This document shows positions 11,489 through 21,214 of a stretch of DNA of 64,000 bases, in pieces; position 1 is the stretch's first letter, and each line of letters starts with the position of its first letter. The notes beneath the pieces were generated by a model, which was given only the letters and a program-made list of their open reading frames with translations, did not search any database and was not told the DNA's origin. The translations under genes were made by a program, and so were the position numbers. The DNA comes from Papio anubis (lineage: Eukaryota > Chordata > Mammalia > Primates > Cercopithecidae), in contig NC_044976.1 of the NCBI RefSeq assembly GCF_008728515.1, positions 211,049,467-211,113,466 of the forward strand, given 5' to 3'.

Positions 11489-13462
11489 CTAATTTTGAAG
11501 GTGCTTCTCTGGGCTTTCTTGGTTTTTGCTTTCCTCAGAGGACTCTAGTTTGGCCACTGTTACATTATTGGTTCCAGGAGACTCTGGCTGCTTATCATCG
11601 CCATCAAAGATAATGTCTTCTGGATTTGGAGGTGGAGGGCAGAATTCTTCAGTTGGAAAGATCTCCTGGAAAAGTGTTTCAGCTTGCTTGACGGCATGCT
11701 CATTTCCCAGGCCACAGTCAGGCCCAGAGCAGACATAAACATTGGAAGGCAAGCCATTATATGAGCTTCTGCTGATTCCCGAGGAATCTCTCATATTAAA
11801 ATAAAGAGCCCACAAGAGTCTTGGCTTTGTAAGTTCTTCCTTGTTTATTTCTGTTTCAGTATATGGAGTGAATAATTTCTTCACCACTGATTCTAAGTCT
11901 TCTCTTGCTGTTTTAGAAGATGAACATGTCAAATGTACCAGATAGGTGTTCTTCATGCATGTCATGGTTGAAGAACATAATTCTGTGACCCGTACAGCAC
12001 AAGCTCCTGGCTCTGCTGGAGGAACTATCAGAATGGAAGTCTGCTGATCTGAATCTGTCTTTAGTATAGACTGATCTGTAATGAGTACTGCCCTAGAGAT
12101 CTGCTTATACTGCACATTTGAGCATGTTTCCTCAGAAAGGTAACTGTCTTCCACAATAAAATATTTAGCATTTATTCTTTGACCAAAGTGATCTATAATT
12201 GCTTTACATCGTCCAGATTCTTTGTCGACTACAAAGCATTGTACTTTATGACGAAGACAATAGATTCCACCAAAAACTGCACACATCCTACAGAAACACT
12301 GGGGAATTTCTCCTTGGCCATACAAGGGAAATAAAAAGGGAGTGTTGCCAAACCGTCCGAGACACTGAAGGAAGTTTTTAATTGCGTTAAGGCCATCTAT
12401 TGTAGTGCAAGATGATTCTGATGTCATTGCAATTGAGTGCAGTACAAAATGTTGAAGGTTGGGAGTTAGTTTTTTAGTTTTTAAGTATTCTGAAAATGAA
12501 CACTGCCTGAAAGCTTGGTATTCATCAGGATGTTGTTCATACTCTAAACAAAATGTGAGAAATTTCATTAGCATCCTCTTTTCAACCATGGTGAGTTCCT
12601 TGCTATTAAAGACATCTGCTCTGGAACAAGGCACTTGTTCTACCTTTCCTTCCCGAAATGCAAGAATCCTAGTGACATTTTTAAATTCTACATAACGACT
12701 AACATCTGATTTGATTAAAAGATCAATTAGCAATCCTTGAGAATACAGCAGTTTTGATACCAAATCAATATTAAACCTCCTCCCTTCTTTAACTATTTGA
12801 AGGTAAGTAATCCTATTTCTAATTGGTTGATTGGCATTATCTTCTACTGTAGATTTGCTTTCATCTTTATTTCCATCTTTATCTGAAACTGTGTGCATAC
12901 AAGTTTTATCTCCACAATACTTTTCCTTCTCCACTGATTCCTCTACATCGGTTACTTCTAGTGAAATCTCTCTATCACTTTTCTGAGTGTGTTTGGCAGA
13001 CATTTCATCGCTATTAAAATATGATGACTGGCTGTCTTCAGGCAAGCCTGCAGAATCCAGAACTTCAGTGAAGGTACTAGACACCCCTGAAGAAGGATTT
13101 TTCTGCAGAGCACCAACCTCTTCAACATTGTCCTCCATATCCTGACTGGCATAACAAAAAGCTTCTGTGTGTTGGATAGTTTCATCCTTCTTGCGAAGAG
13201 AGATGCCTTCTTCTGTTTCATGGATCAGGTCCTGCCATGCAACAGTACTTTCTTCCCCAATGTCATTGTTTTGCTGATGCTCCTTCAACCAGGTTAGCAA
13301 TCCTGAAAAGCTGAAACTAGCCCAGTTGCCTCCATAGTAACTTCTTGAATCAATATGCAGAACCCTCTGACCAATTCTTGAACATGCAGCTGCAAGGATG
13401 GATTCGGGCAAACCTGTCCCTATTATAACCACATCAAACTCTGTGGGAAGACTGTCCGCCAT
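11489..13462 (-). CDS. CHML: Rab escort protein 2 (choroideremia-like)
   Basis: One uninterrupted frame of 657 residues. REPs bind newly made Rab GTPases in the cytosol and present them to Rab geranylgeranyltransferase, then carry the prenylated Rab to membranes. The N-terminal dinucleotide-type motif is at residues 13-21 (IIGTGLPES), followed by RSYYGGNWAS at 40-49. A Ser/Asp/Glu-rich insert of about 65-215 separates these from the next conserved block, which is typical of REPs and absent from GDIs. Further GDI/REP blocks are RRFNIDLVSKLLYSQ (228-242), YGQGEIPQCF (381-390) and VYVCSGPDCGLGN (575-587). The acidic tail has no CAAX box. The gene is intronless because it is a retrocopy of X-linked CHM, yet it is fully open with no stop or frameshift. 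It sits in OPN3 intron 1 in the same direction. From memory the human protein is 656 residues, so one residue is extra, probably the Gly at 139. Confidence 0.97.
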   Translation of the reverse strand: MADSLPTEFDVVIIGTGLPESILAAACSRIGQRVLHIDSRSYYGGNWASFSFSGLLTWLKEHQQNNDIGEESTVAWQDLIHETEEGISLRKKDETIQHTEAFCYASQDMEDNVEEVGALQKNPSSGVSSTFTEVLDSAGLPEDSQSSYFNSDEMSAKHTQKSDREISLEVTDVEESVEKEKYCGDKTCMHTVSDKDGNKDESKSTVEDNANQPIRNRITYLQIVKEGRRFNIDLVSKLLYSQGLLIDLLIKSDVSRYVEFKNVTRILAFREGKVEQVPCSRADVFNSKELTMVEKRMLMKFLTFCLEYEQHPDEYQAFRQCSFSEYLKTKKLTPNLQHFVLHSIAMTSESSCTTIDGLNAIKNFLQCLGRFGNTPFLFPLYGQGEIPQCFCRMCAVFGGIYCLRHKVQCFVVDKESGRCKAIIDHFGQRINAKYFIVEDSYLSEETCSNVQYKQISRAVLITDQSILKTDSDQQTSILIVPPAEPGACAVRVTELCSSTMTCMKNTYLVHLTCSSSKTAREDLESVVKKLFTPYTETEINKEELTKPRLLWALYFNMRDSSGISRSSYNGLPSNVYVCSGPDCGLGNEHAVKQAETLFQEIFPTEEFCPPPPNPEDIIFDGDDKQPESPGTNNVTVAKLESSEESKNQESPEKHLQN

Positions 13463-13492
13463 TCTAGGAAGTAAAAGCGTCTGGTGACAGTT

Positions 13493-13508
13493 GCTGATGA
13501 AAGAAATG
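13493..13508 (-). promoter_or_regulatory. CHML: Candidate 3' splice site of CHML 5' leader
   Basis: On the minus strand CTCATTTCTTTCATCAG precedes position 13493. This is a pyrimidine tract and AG 31 bases before the CHML start. A second AG with a shorter tract (TTTTACTTCCTAG) ends one base before the ATG. The site implies a non-coding upstream exon, plausibly at the OPN3 CpG island 4.5 kb away, since no other promoter-like GC-rich sequence lies between. Confidence 0.55.
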
Positions 13509-15394
13509 AGATGTGATTATGCTGTAATAAAATCTGTCCTTCTGATGTTCCAGTTTATCCCAGAAGCAATGAAGTTGCAGGTCCTAGCTGTTTAACAGTT
13601 ACCCTTTTAAAATATATTTTTTTCCTTATAAGTCAGTAGCATAAAAACATGAGCAAGTACATCTAATCACATCTGAGAATACTAAAATGGATGTGTGGTT
13701 TCATTTCTGTATTTCATCTTAGCAGTAAATGTCAAAATGCATCATATATGCATTTGTGACTGGAACTCTTCTCTGAAAGAAGAAAATTCAAGAAAGAATA
13801 CATTGTAAACAATATAAGAGAAAAATAATTTCATGCAACAATGACAATCCATTGGAGTATGACTTCTTATTTGGACATAAACCTCCACTAAAGCATGTCT
13901 TAAATGCTTTCTCACATATTTTCTAATTTCTTGAAAATGGACAATAGAGATATAACAGCCCTCCCAAGAATCAGGCAACATAGTAATAGAGAATGAACAT
14001 AATGTTCCACAAAAATAAAGAAGAAATAACATAATACAATTCTCTAACTTTAGCTTTTAAGAAAACTATCATGTGAATAAATCTATACACAGCTGTGAGC
14101 TTAGACTAAAAGGAACGTATGGCTCCATTGTTTATAGAAACAGATTATACATTATGTACATACTGCCATGATTAAAAATATTTCTGTGGCCATTACAGTC
14201 TGTGTGTGATTCCCGAATAGCTGAATATAAGACCTTTTCATGCCACAACCACCTTAGGATCTCATGATAGCAACATGAGATTATTTCTACTCAATTACTA
14301 GTAAGATTATAATAAAAGGATTAATTCAGTAAAACAACTGGCCATTTAAAAATATTTAGGCTCATAACAGAATAGGCCTGAGGAGGAAAACCTATATATT
14401 AAAAATATGTATATGAATGTACACATGCATATAAGTGTAAGTAAAAAAGGAAAAAAAGTCTGTAAGTAAAAAAGGAAAACTCCTGGTTTCATATTAAAAT
14501 ATCTTAACATAAATAATGCCTACTTCTAACATTTGAATACAGTGATGTTTGCATTTTGCCACTGTCTCTGCAACCCTGAATCTCTATCCCAAGCAAAAGG
14601 TCTATGTAAACATCCTCTGCCAAGACTAACGTTGTTTGTTCTTATTTTTGAAGGGTAAGTAAAGAAAAAAAAAGGCTCTCCTGTTAACTTTGAGCATAAT
14701 GCTGGTTACACTCCATGTGCAGAAGACATCTGTGTGATGCCACGTGTGGCCAGAGGTAGAACGGCCAAGGTACTGAAGAGCATACTCACCGGAAAGTCTT
14801 TAGGCTAAAGTATTACATACACATTACTGCTAAACTTTCTAACATTCATCATTGCACTGGTTTGAGCTCTGGTTTTCACTACTGTTAAACCTACTGAAAT
14901 ATAAATCAGTACAAGCTAGACCTGTCTAGGCCAAGATGACTAATAATCCTGGATATTGGTAAAACAAGCCATTCAATTGGAACTTAAATTGCGTAGGGCA
15001 CAGACCTTTAGTTTAACTAAAATGGCAATCCTAACAGTCCTGTCTAGTCAAAGCCTCTGTCTCAAAAATATCAAGGATTCCACTCATTTTTGGCATTCCC
15101 TAAGAAGCCAGGAACTAAGTACAGAATGAAACAGTTGCCTGGCCCACTCAAGTATAAATTTAAGTATGTCTGAATTACTTATTCTGCTTCTTCCAGCAGG
15201 GTGTGAAGAGGGAGACTGAATCTATGATGGTATCTGAAGAGGTGTAACCATAGTATATGCTGCTTCTTGGCTTAGAAAGATAGGGCTCAGGGTAGGAGTA
15301 AGAGCAGAAGACACAGTCAATAAGCGCTAACATCAGGCACGCTCTAACCTACAGATATCAAAGAAGTCATCAAAATGCAAAGCAAGTAGGATGA

Positions 15395-15545
15395 CCTTAC
15401 AGAGCATTAAGCTGAACTACCCAATAATAGAGATGAGAGAACTGATGGCTGGAGAGATTAAGTGACTTGGGAAAGCCCACACAATACATGAGCCGCAGGA
15501 TCAGGAACAGGACCCACTCTTGTGCCATCAGGCCAATGGTGTTTC
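15395..15545 (-). repeat. MIR SINE fragment
   Basis: Reverse MIR pattern: ATAGAGATGAGAGAACTGATG, GAGATTAAGTGACTTGGG and CACACAATACATGAGCCGCAGG. Confidence 0.65.
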
Positions 15546-17589
15546 CAACAGATAGGGCAAGCCTCTCCAAAAGCCTCTGCATCAAGAAACTACTTCCCTC
15601 ATTTTTAAATGTCCTCCCCTTCAATACTCCACTGTTAGGTAGTTCTAGCTCAGGGATAACTATGCAGGAAGTGCCCTCCTTTTCTTCATCCTTAACCTGG
15701 ATCTAGAAGCACAAACTCTGGAATTCACTCCAGGCAAAGGAATTGTCTTTGCTAAAAACTTTTAAAACTCTGTAGTAACTTCACTACTAACTTGCCCCCC
15801 AGGGCTTAAAAAAGTCTTTGAATCTCTTACCCCAGGGTTTCCACCTCCACATTAAAAACAGGGAGAAAGTCATGGTTGAAAGCACTAAATGCCCTGAAAA
15901 ACAGGGCAGCACTTAGGCAAAAACCTAAGTGAACTTAGAAAATCACTGGGTTGGGACCCTAAGAGGGATGGTGAAGAAGAAAAACAGGAAGGGAGAAGTG
16001 ACTAGGAGACACACGAGGGTGGGGTCAGCAGAGGAAAGAGGTGAGGAAGAGGGTGGATGACAGCTAGCACTTATAAAGAACTCAGTACACCCTTGTGTTC
16101 AAACTCCCGGGAACGAAAATAGAATTTTCCAGCACAGAAAAGGCACTTCGAGGAAAAAAGAACTTTGATGTCTGAACAAACACCTGTTGACTACCCCGGA
16201 GAACACTACTGATGATACTTTAGGCTTGGGCTTGAATAACCTTCTTAGCATTGCCAAATAAATTGCCTGATAGGTATTTTTAAATTAATATAAGGAGTGT
16301 AATCCCATAGCCATCCACATCACAACCTACATACACTTACAGTCCCCCTCCCTAAATTTCAAATGTTTGTTCAAATGAAATTATCAGATTAAAGCTTATG
16401 AGGGGCAGGGAGGAAAATATAACCTCTGAAGCAATCAAATAAATCTACATTTTCTATTTCCTTCAAAACTCCAAAAAATGAATCATTACAAATATAATAT
16501 TTGGGTTTGTCATCGCATAGAGGTTACTAAGAAAATACTTTTGATAATTCTATGAAGATTTTGTTCTTCCAAACCTACCAATATAAAAGCAATAAAGTAT
16601 CAATGGATTTCCGGATTTAAAAAAGGAACTTTAAGCCTTGAGAAATACACATTTCTATTTCAAATCTCCCTACAAATGAAATTCCTGACGCATGCAAAAA
16701 ATAATTTCTTTCCTACGCTTTCTTCAATGATTTGCTGAGTTGTTGATCATCCTTCAAAACATCATGTCTCAGTGAAACTTAAATCTTCCATAAGAAGAGT
16801 ATTGTCGAAATAAATCTTCAACAATCAAGTTCTACTTTAATGAAATCTACCGACTGCAGAGCTAATTACAGTATTTGTTCACCTGAGATGGTACTGGCTG
16901 AACCATTTGTAATCTCACCCGAGATTGTGGTGCGCTGGAACCCATCTATAAGAAGGAAAATAGTAAAAATAGCTTATAGGGCACATGCCAATTTGCATTC
17001 TGAGGACCTGAATGAAACTGTCTCTCTCCCTAGAAAGCATTCAAAGGTTTACAAGTACTAATGAGAATTTTTTTTTTTACACATTGCTATTTTAGTTTTC
17101 CACTCTCATTTTAGAAAACAAATAGTAGTATATGAATCTAATCTCATCACCCCCTCCAACTTTAACGAGTTAATCACTTTTTTTCTTGAATCTCTTGACT
17201 CTACAGGCCCTCGTCTCATTCCTTAAAGTGTAAAAAAGCTGTGGTTTCGTGCCTTGTTGAGTGATCTTAGGAGGTAAAAACATGACAAGAAAGGAGACGG
17301 GTTGGGGTCTGGGGTCAATGTGGGGGCAGATGAGAGACCACAGGAATGGAGTCGTGGACAACGTGGGGCGGGAGGGGGCGGAGGAAGAGGAAGGCACCCG
17401 ACATGCGGCTGGGGTCGAGCAGCGTCAGGAGGCGAGCGGGGAGCGGGGCGGGGTCGGACGGGGGGCGCCGGGCCGAGCGGGAAGCCGTGCGGGGCGGGCT
17501 GGGGGCAGGCGGACGCACGGAGCGGGCGGCGGGGCGGGGAGTGGAAGTTTGCAGAGGGGAGGCTGCCGTCTCCTCCCAGTCCAACTCAC

Positions 17590-17962
17590 CGAAGAGGCTG
17601 CCGCTAAACCCGTCCCACACGCAGCCCACGGTGTCCCACACCCAGCCGTTCCTCAGGCAGGACACGAAGGTAAAGGTGACCCCGAAGAGGGACACCAGCA
17701 GGTCGCTGAGGCTGATGTTGACCAGGAGGAGGTGAGTGGGAGTGCGGAGCCGCTGGAACTTGTAGTAGAGGACGAGCACCAGCAGGTTGTTGCCGACGCC
17801 CAGCAGCCCAATGGAGCCCAGCAGCAGCGCCAGGCGCTCGTAGGTGCCGGGGCTGAAGAGCGGCGCGGGGCTCAGCGTCCCCGCCGGCGCCGGCCCCTCA
17901 GCGCCCGCGGCCCCGCCGCCGTCCCAGTAGCCCTGGCCGCCGCTGCGGTTCCCCGAGTACAT
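17590..17962 (-). CDS. OPN3: Opsin-3 (encephalopsin), exon 1
   Basis: The first coding exon of a non-visual opsin, a retinal-binding seven-helix GPCR of the plasma membrane. It encodes residues 1-124 and the first base of Gly125, then GTGAGT at 17589. Translation begins MYSGNRSGG with an NRS glycosylation sequon at 5-7. A Gly/Ala/Pro-rich N-terminus follows, then TM1 at about 44-67 with the conserved GNN, the basic loop KFQRLRTPTH, TM2 at about 77-101 containing LSDLL, and the start of TM3. Cys114 in TVGCVW is the expected partner of the extracellular disulfide. The retinal lysine and G-protein motifs lie in later exons outside the window. The start fits the known protein. The frame stays open upstream but has no ATG there. 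Confidence 0.96.
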
Positions 17963-17997
17963 GGCCCGGCGCCGGCGCGCTTGGCGGGCGGAGGCGC

Positions 17998-18069
17998 TCA
18001 GCGTGCGGCGGGGCTCGCGGCGCGCTCCGCACTGGGTGGGGCTCGGGCTCCGCCGCCGGCTCTGGCCAT
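17998..18069 (-). CDS. Candidate upstream reading frame in OPN3 leader
   Basis: A 23-codon frame starts at 18069 with A at -3 and G at +4, a strong initiation context. It encodes an Ala/Arg/Pro-rich peptide beginning MARAGGG and stops at 17998-18000, 35 nt before the OPN3 ATG, in another frame. The OPN3 ATG has G at -3 but T at +4. If transcription starts upstream of 18069 this frame could dampen OPN3 translation. No evidence that the peptide itself has a function. Confidence 0.4.
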   Translation of the reverse strand: MARAGGGARAPPSAERAASPAAR

Positions 18070-19382
18070 TGTGCACTGAGGGGCCCGCGCTACCGCGCGC
18101 CGGGCCCGCCCTCTCCCCGCCCCTTCCGCTCGGCGCGCCCCGTGGCCCCGCCCCTCCCCGCGGCGCGTTCTCGCTGCTCAGCTGCTCCTGGGGCGTGCTC
18201 TTAGCCCCAACCCCGCGGGCGCGCCCTCGTGGCTAGCTCGCCCCGTCCCCCACTGGCCAGGCCCTCTCCGCTGGTCGGCGTGGACGCGTGTCGCGGGATA
18301 GCCCGGGGGCCAGGGCCGCAGTGTAGCCTTGATGGCTCGTCACATCCCCACCTCCCTGCACCCAGCTTGAAAGCTTCGTGTCCACTGACATATTCATTCA
18401 CTCACTTATGCATTCATTTATTCCTAAGTATAAGCGCCTGCGCCCACCACGTGCTGGCAGGAATTGGGCTTCTCCCCTTCCTGGGAAGCTGTAATAACCC
18501 ACCACCAGCCTACGAAGCCCATCCCACCTCATACACTTAATGTAAACAAAAGCAACACACTGAAGAGCTCGGGGTAGTCTTACAAACCGGAAAACTGAGA
18601 AGAAAAACAACAAATTGATACACAGGTGCCTGCCTAACTACCTGACTGCTAGAGGACACAAGTCCCAGGGCTGATGCAAGAGCCTGCCACCCTCGGAGAG
18701 TTAGGGATGAAAACTCTCTGAAAATGGCATTCTAGTGGAACTGACTTTAAGCCCTGGGCTGACCCCGAGGCCTTCCAACACCGTCCTTCCTGTGCTTGAA
18801 AGTGTGGATAGATCTTTCTGGTCACCGAGGCCTGCTAAAGTCCTTCACAGGCAGTGAAAGATTCAACCTAAATCTAGCAGGTATAGGAGGCAGGTGCTAT
18901 ATTTAGAACAGCACACATTTCCCACTGGGCTCTTCCCCTGTAGTGATGAGAATATAGTACAAGTCAAATATAGGTTGTGAACGTCATCACACTCTGCAAG
19001 AGCTGCTTCTGCCTTTGTGGTTGCACAGTCCCTAAGGAGGCCCTACAAGAAGATCACAGTCCCCAGCCACACCTGAAGATTGTCCCGGACACTGGTAATG
19101 AACACAAGGTTTGTGCAAGCTAAAGAAATTGCTCCCCATGGGGGCGTTTACCCCCCTCACCCCTGTTTGAAAGATCAGTAGGGAATGACTAGCTTGGATC
19201 AATCCACATTCCGAATTCCCTGTAGAGAGGATCTAATAGGCTGGCAGCAGCTCTCCACCCTAGTGCATTGAGCAATAGCTAAGGGGCAGTGTGCTCTGCC
19301 TTTGACACCTTGATTTTCCTTCAAGGCTTGTGCTCTGGACTTGCCATCTGTGAGACTTCCTACCTACCCACTCCTTAAAAAC

Positions 19383-19396
19383 ACACACACACACAT
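19383..19396 (+). repeat. (CA)n microsatellite
   Basis: A short run of CA repeats ends at an ATATTT. Confidence 0.9.
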
Positions 19397-19439
19397 ATTT
19401 AATTGTTAATTTTAGATTTGTACAACTGTTGAATAAAAC

Positions 19440-19535
19440 ATAACAAGTTCTATATGTTTAATGTCCACTGTGTTTTCTGTGTCTAGTCTACAGTAAGTTC
19501 TCAATAAATAGTAATTTGAATGAATGAAGAACTCA
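19440..19535 (+). repeat. L2 3'-end fragment
   Basis: CTACAGTAAGTTCTCAATAAATAG is followed by AATTTGAATGAATGAAG, the L2 3' terminus pattern. Confidence 0.55.
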
Positions 19536-19680
19536 CTATATTTTTTCCTATTCATTCTTCATTGCTGAGTCATTGCCCTTATAAAGTTTACATTCCAGTA
19601 GTGTTTGGAGAACAGACAAAAATTAGATAAATACATACGTAGGGTGTCAGCCACTGTCAAATGCCATAAAGAACTAAGGG

Positions 19681-19877
19681 TCAGGCGTGGTAGCTCATTC
19701 CTGCAACCCCAGCACTTTGGGAGGCCGAGGCAGTAGGATTGCTTAAGCCCAGGAGTTCAAGACGAGACTGGGCAACAAAGTGAGAACTGCCCCCCAACTC
19801 TTCAAAAAATAAAAAATTAGCCAGGCAAGATAGTACATGTCCGTAGTGCCAGCTACTTAGGAGGCTGAGCAAGGAGC
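19681..19877 (+). mobile_element. Truncated old Alu
   Basis: The left monomer and linker of an old Alu (GGTCAGGCGTGGTAGCTCAT to GGAGGCTGAGCAAGGAG). It stops where the unclassified block begins. Confidence 0.85.
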
Positions 19878-19879
19878 TA

Positions 19880-20445
19880 TGGGAGATGGTCGAAGGGGTT
19901 TGTAACAGTTAAAGAAAGAGGAAAGAAACACAAATAGCAGCTCAACAGTCAGACAGGGTTATTTGGGAGAATAAACCTAAGAGGGGCTTCTGGCAGATTT
20001 CGGTCAGGAGCACTCTCTTACAGACTAAGAGTATTTAAAGGTTTTAGAGTGAGAGCTTATCACTGGCGTGGAGGAGAAGTTTATTGCGGAGTTGGAATGT
20101 CTTTGTCGGAGGGGAGGTTATCTCGAGACTGGCATGTCTCAGGTCAGGGAGGGGTTTATCTTAGGATTGGAATGTTTCTGGTCGGAGATGCCATTTGTGG
20201 TTTATGGTCATGCTGACCTTAGCCATTAGGCTGATGCCGTTTGGATTTAGGTGGTTTTTGATCAAGGAGAACTTTAAAATAGCAGTGCTTGTCCAAGATG
20301 GTGATGCCCCTGCTCTGTCAAGGTTGTTATTTAGACATGGTGGTTATGGGCAGGAGGACTGTGGTTGGTACATTGGAGGAACAATAAGGAAACAAGAATG
20401 AGAATAAGGAAATGCGGCCAGTCAGGTTGGTGGGCAGTGAATGGC
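19880..20445 (-). repeat. Unclassified block, possibly an LTR fragment
   Basis: About 565 bp of sequence is inserted between an Alu fragment and the second half of an L2. Read on the minus strand it has a TTTAAATACTC TATA-like element near 20038, an AATAAA near 20090 and a pyrimidine-rich end. These are LTR-like. I cannot name a family, and no target-site duplication is evident. Confidence 0.35.
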
Positions 20446-20730
20446 CAGGATACGCAAGACCTTGACCATTTCATTAGAAGGACTTTGGCTTTTACTCAAT
20501 CAGAGTAAAGTCCAGGGCAATGCCTACTAGCAGTGAATGCAAAGGAGGAGTAAGAGGACTTTGACAAATGTTTAAGAATTTTTGATACAGTAATTTTATA
20601 ATACTATAAACCATTAAGGACATTTATTGAGCTTGACAGAAACAGGCAATGATAAGGATATGTTTCTTTTTAATTTTAGAATTATGTAATGATAGGATAA
20701 TGGCAAAACGTTACAATCTTTTATAAAAAA

Positions 20731-20760
20731 AAACACACACACACACACAAACAAACAACA
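20731..20760 (+). repeat. (CA)n / (AAAC)n microsatellite
   Basis: A CA run is followed by AAACAAACAACAAAAAA. Confidence 0.9.
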
Positions 20761-20783
20761 AAAAAAGCACCAGCGTGATCACA

Positions 20784-21209
20784 TGATATGGTTTGGATAT
20801 TTGTCCCCACCCAAATCTCATGTTGAAATGTAATCCCCAATATTGGAAGTGGGTCCTAGTGGGAGGTGTTTGGGTCATACGGGGAGGTTCCCTCATGAAT
20901 GCCCTGGGCCATCCCCTTTGTGTTAAGTGAGCTATAGCTCTGAGTTCACACGAGATCTGGTCATCTAAAAGTGTGTGGCAACTCCCCCATCCCACTCTCT
21001 CTCTCTATTTGGTTGTCGCCATGTGAGATGCCTGCTCTCACGTTGCCTTCCATATGAGTAAAAGCTCCCTGAGGCCTCCCCAGAAGCTGAGCAGATGCCA
21101 ACACCATGCTTCCTGTACAGCCTGCAGAACTGTGAGCCAATTAAACCTCTTTTCTTTATAAATTACGCAGTCTCAGATATTTATAGCAGTGCAAGAACAG
21201 CCTAATACA
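20784..21209 (+). mobile_element. MaLR LTR, MST type
   Basis: A 426-bp LTR begins TGATATGGTTTGGATATTTG and ends CAGCCTAATACA. It has the MaLR landmarks CCCTCATGAATGCCCTGG, GAACTGTGAGCCAATTAAAC and TTTATAAATTACGCAGTCTC. The length fits MSTA/MSTB. An L1 fragment follows immediately. Confidence 0.85.
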
Positions 21210-21214
21210 TAGCC

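Larger units (their letters stand above)
1..17589 (-). other. OPN3: OPN3 intron 1, 3'-ward part (also CHML 3' UTR)
   Basis: Everything left of the exon 1 donor at 17589 is OPN3 intron 1. No sequence resembling OPN3 exon 2 was found, so the intron continues past the left edge. CHML lies inside it in the same orientation. The CHML 3' UTR should run leftward from 11488 for some kilobases, but AT-rich sequence offers several TTTATT (AATAAA on minus) sites and I could not choose its end. Nothing was recognised in 1-589, 1400-1690, 2150-2870, 3095-4490, 4650-5940, 10090-11488, 13500-15390 or 15550-17300. Confidence 0.8.
17330..18340. promoter_or_regulatory. OPN3: CpG island promoter of OPN3
   Basis: About 1 kb is strikingly rich in G+C and CpG in an otherwise AT-rich window. 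It spans the OPN3 exon 1 donor, the coding exon and the upstream flank. GC boxes are visible at about 18117 (CCCCGCCCC) and about 18147 (CCCCGCCCCTCCCC). No clear TATA box was seen, as usual for this promoter class. The same island may also drive CHML. Confidence 0.85.
19560..20600 (-). mobile_element. L2 fragment, interrupted 19681-20445
   Basis: Antisense L2 3' sequence is seen at 19565-19680 (AAAGTTTACATTCCAGTAG...AATGCCATAAAGAACTAAG). It resumes about 20447-20600 (AAGACCTTGACCATTTC, GGACTTTGGCTTTTACTC). An Alu piece and an unclassified block separate the halves. Confidence 0.6.

Noticed and set aside
12459..13221. Frames of 78-87 codons overlapping CHML
   Set aside because: Other-frame shadows of the CHML coding sequence with no domain signature.
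17315..17589. Continuation of the OPN3 frame past residue 124
   Set aside because: A consensus donor (CG|GTGAGT) at 17589 ends the exon at the known OPN3 boundary, and the read-through has no helical membrane character.
17963..18076. N-terminal extension of OPN3 by 38 codons
   Set aside because: The frame is open but its first codon at 18076 is GTG, and it has no in-frame ATG. The known protein starts at 17962.
17261..18079. 272-codon plus-strand frame over OPN3 exon 1
   Set aside because: It is the antisense shadow of a CpG-rich coding exon. Its composition is Gly/Ala/Arg low complexity, with no family resemblance.
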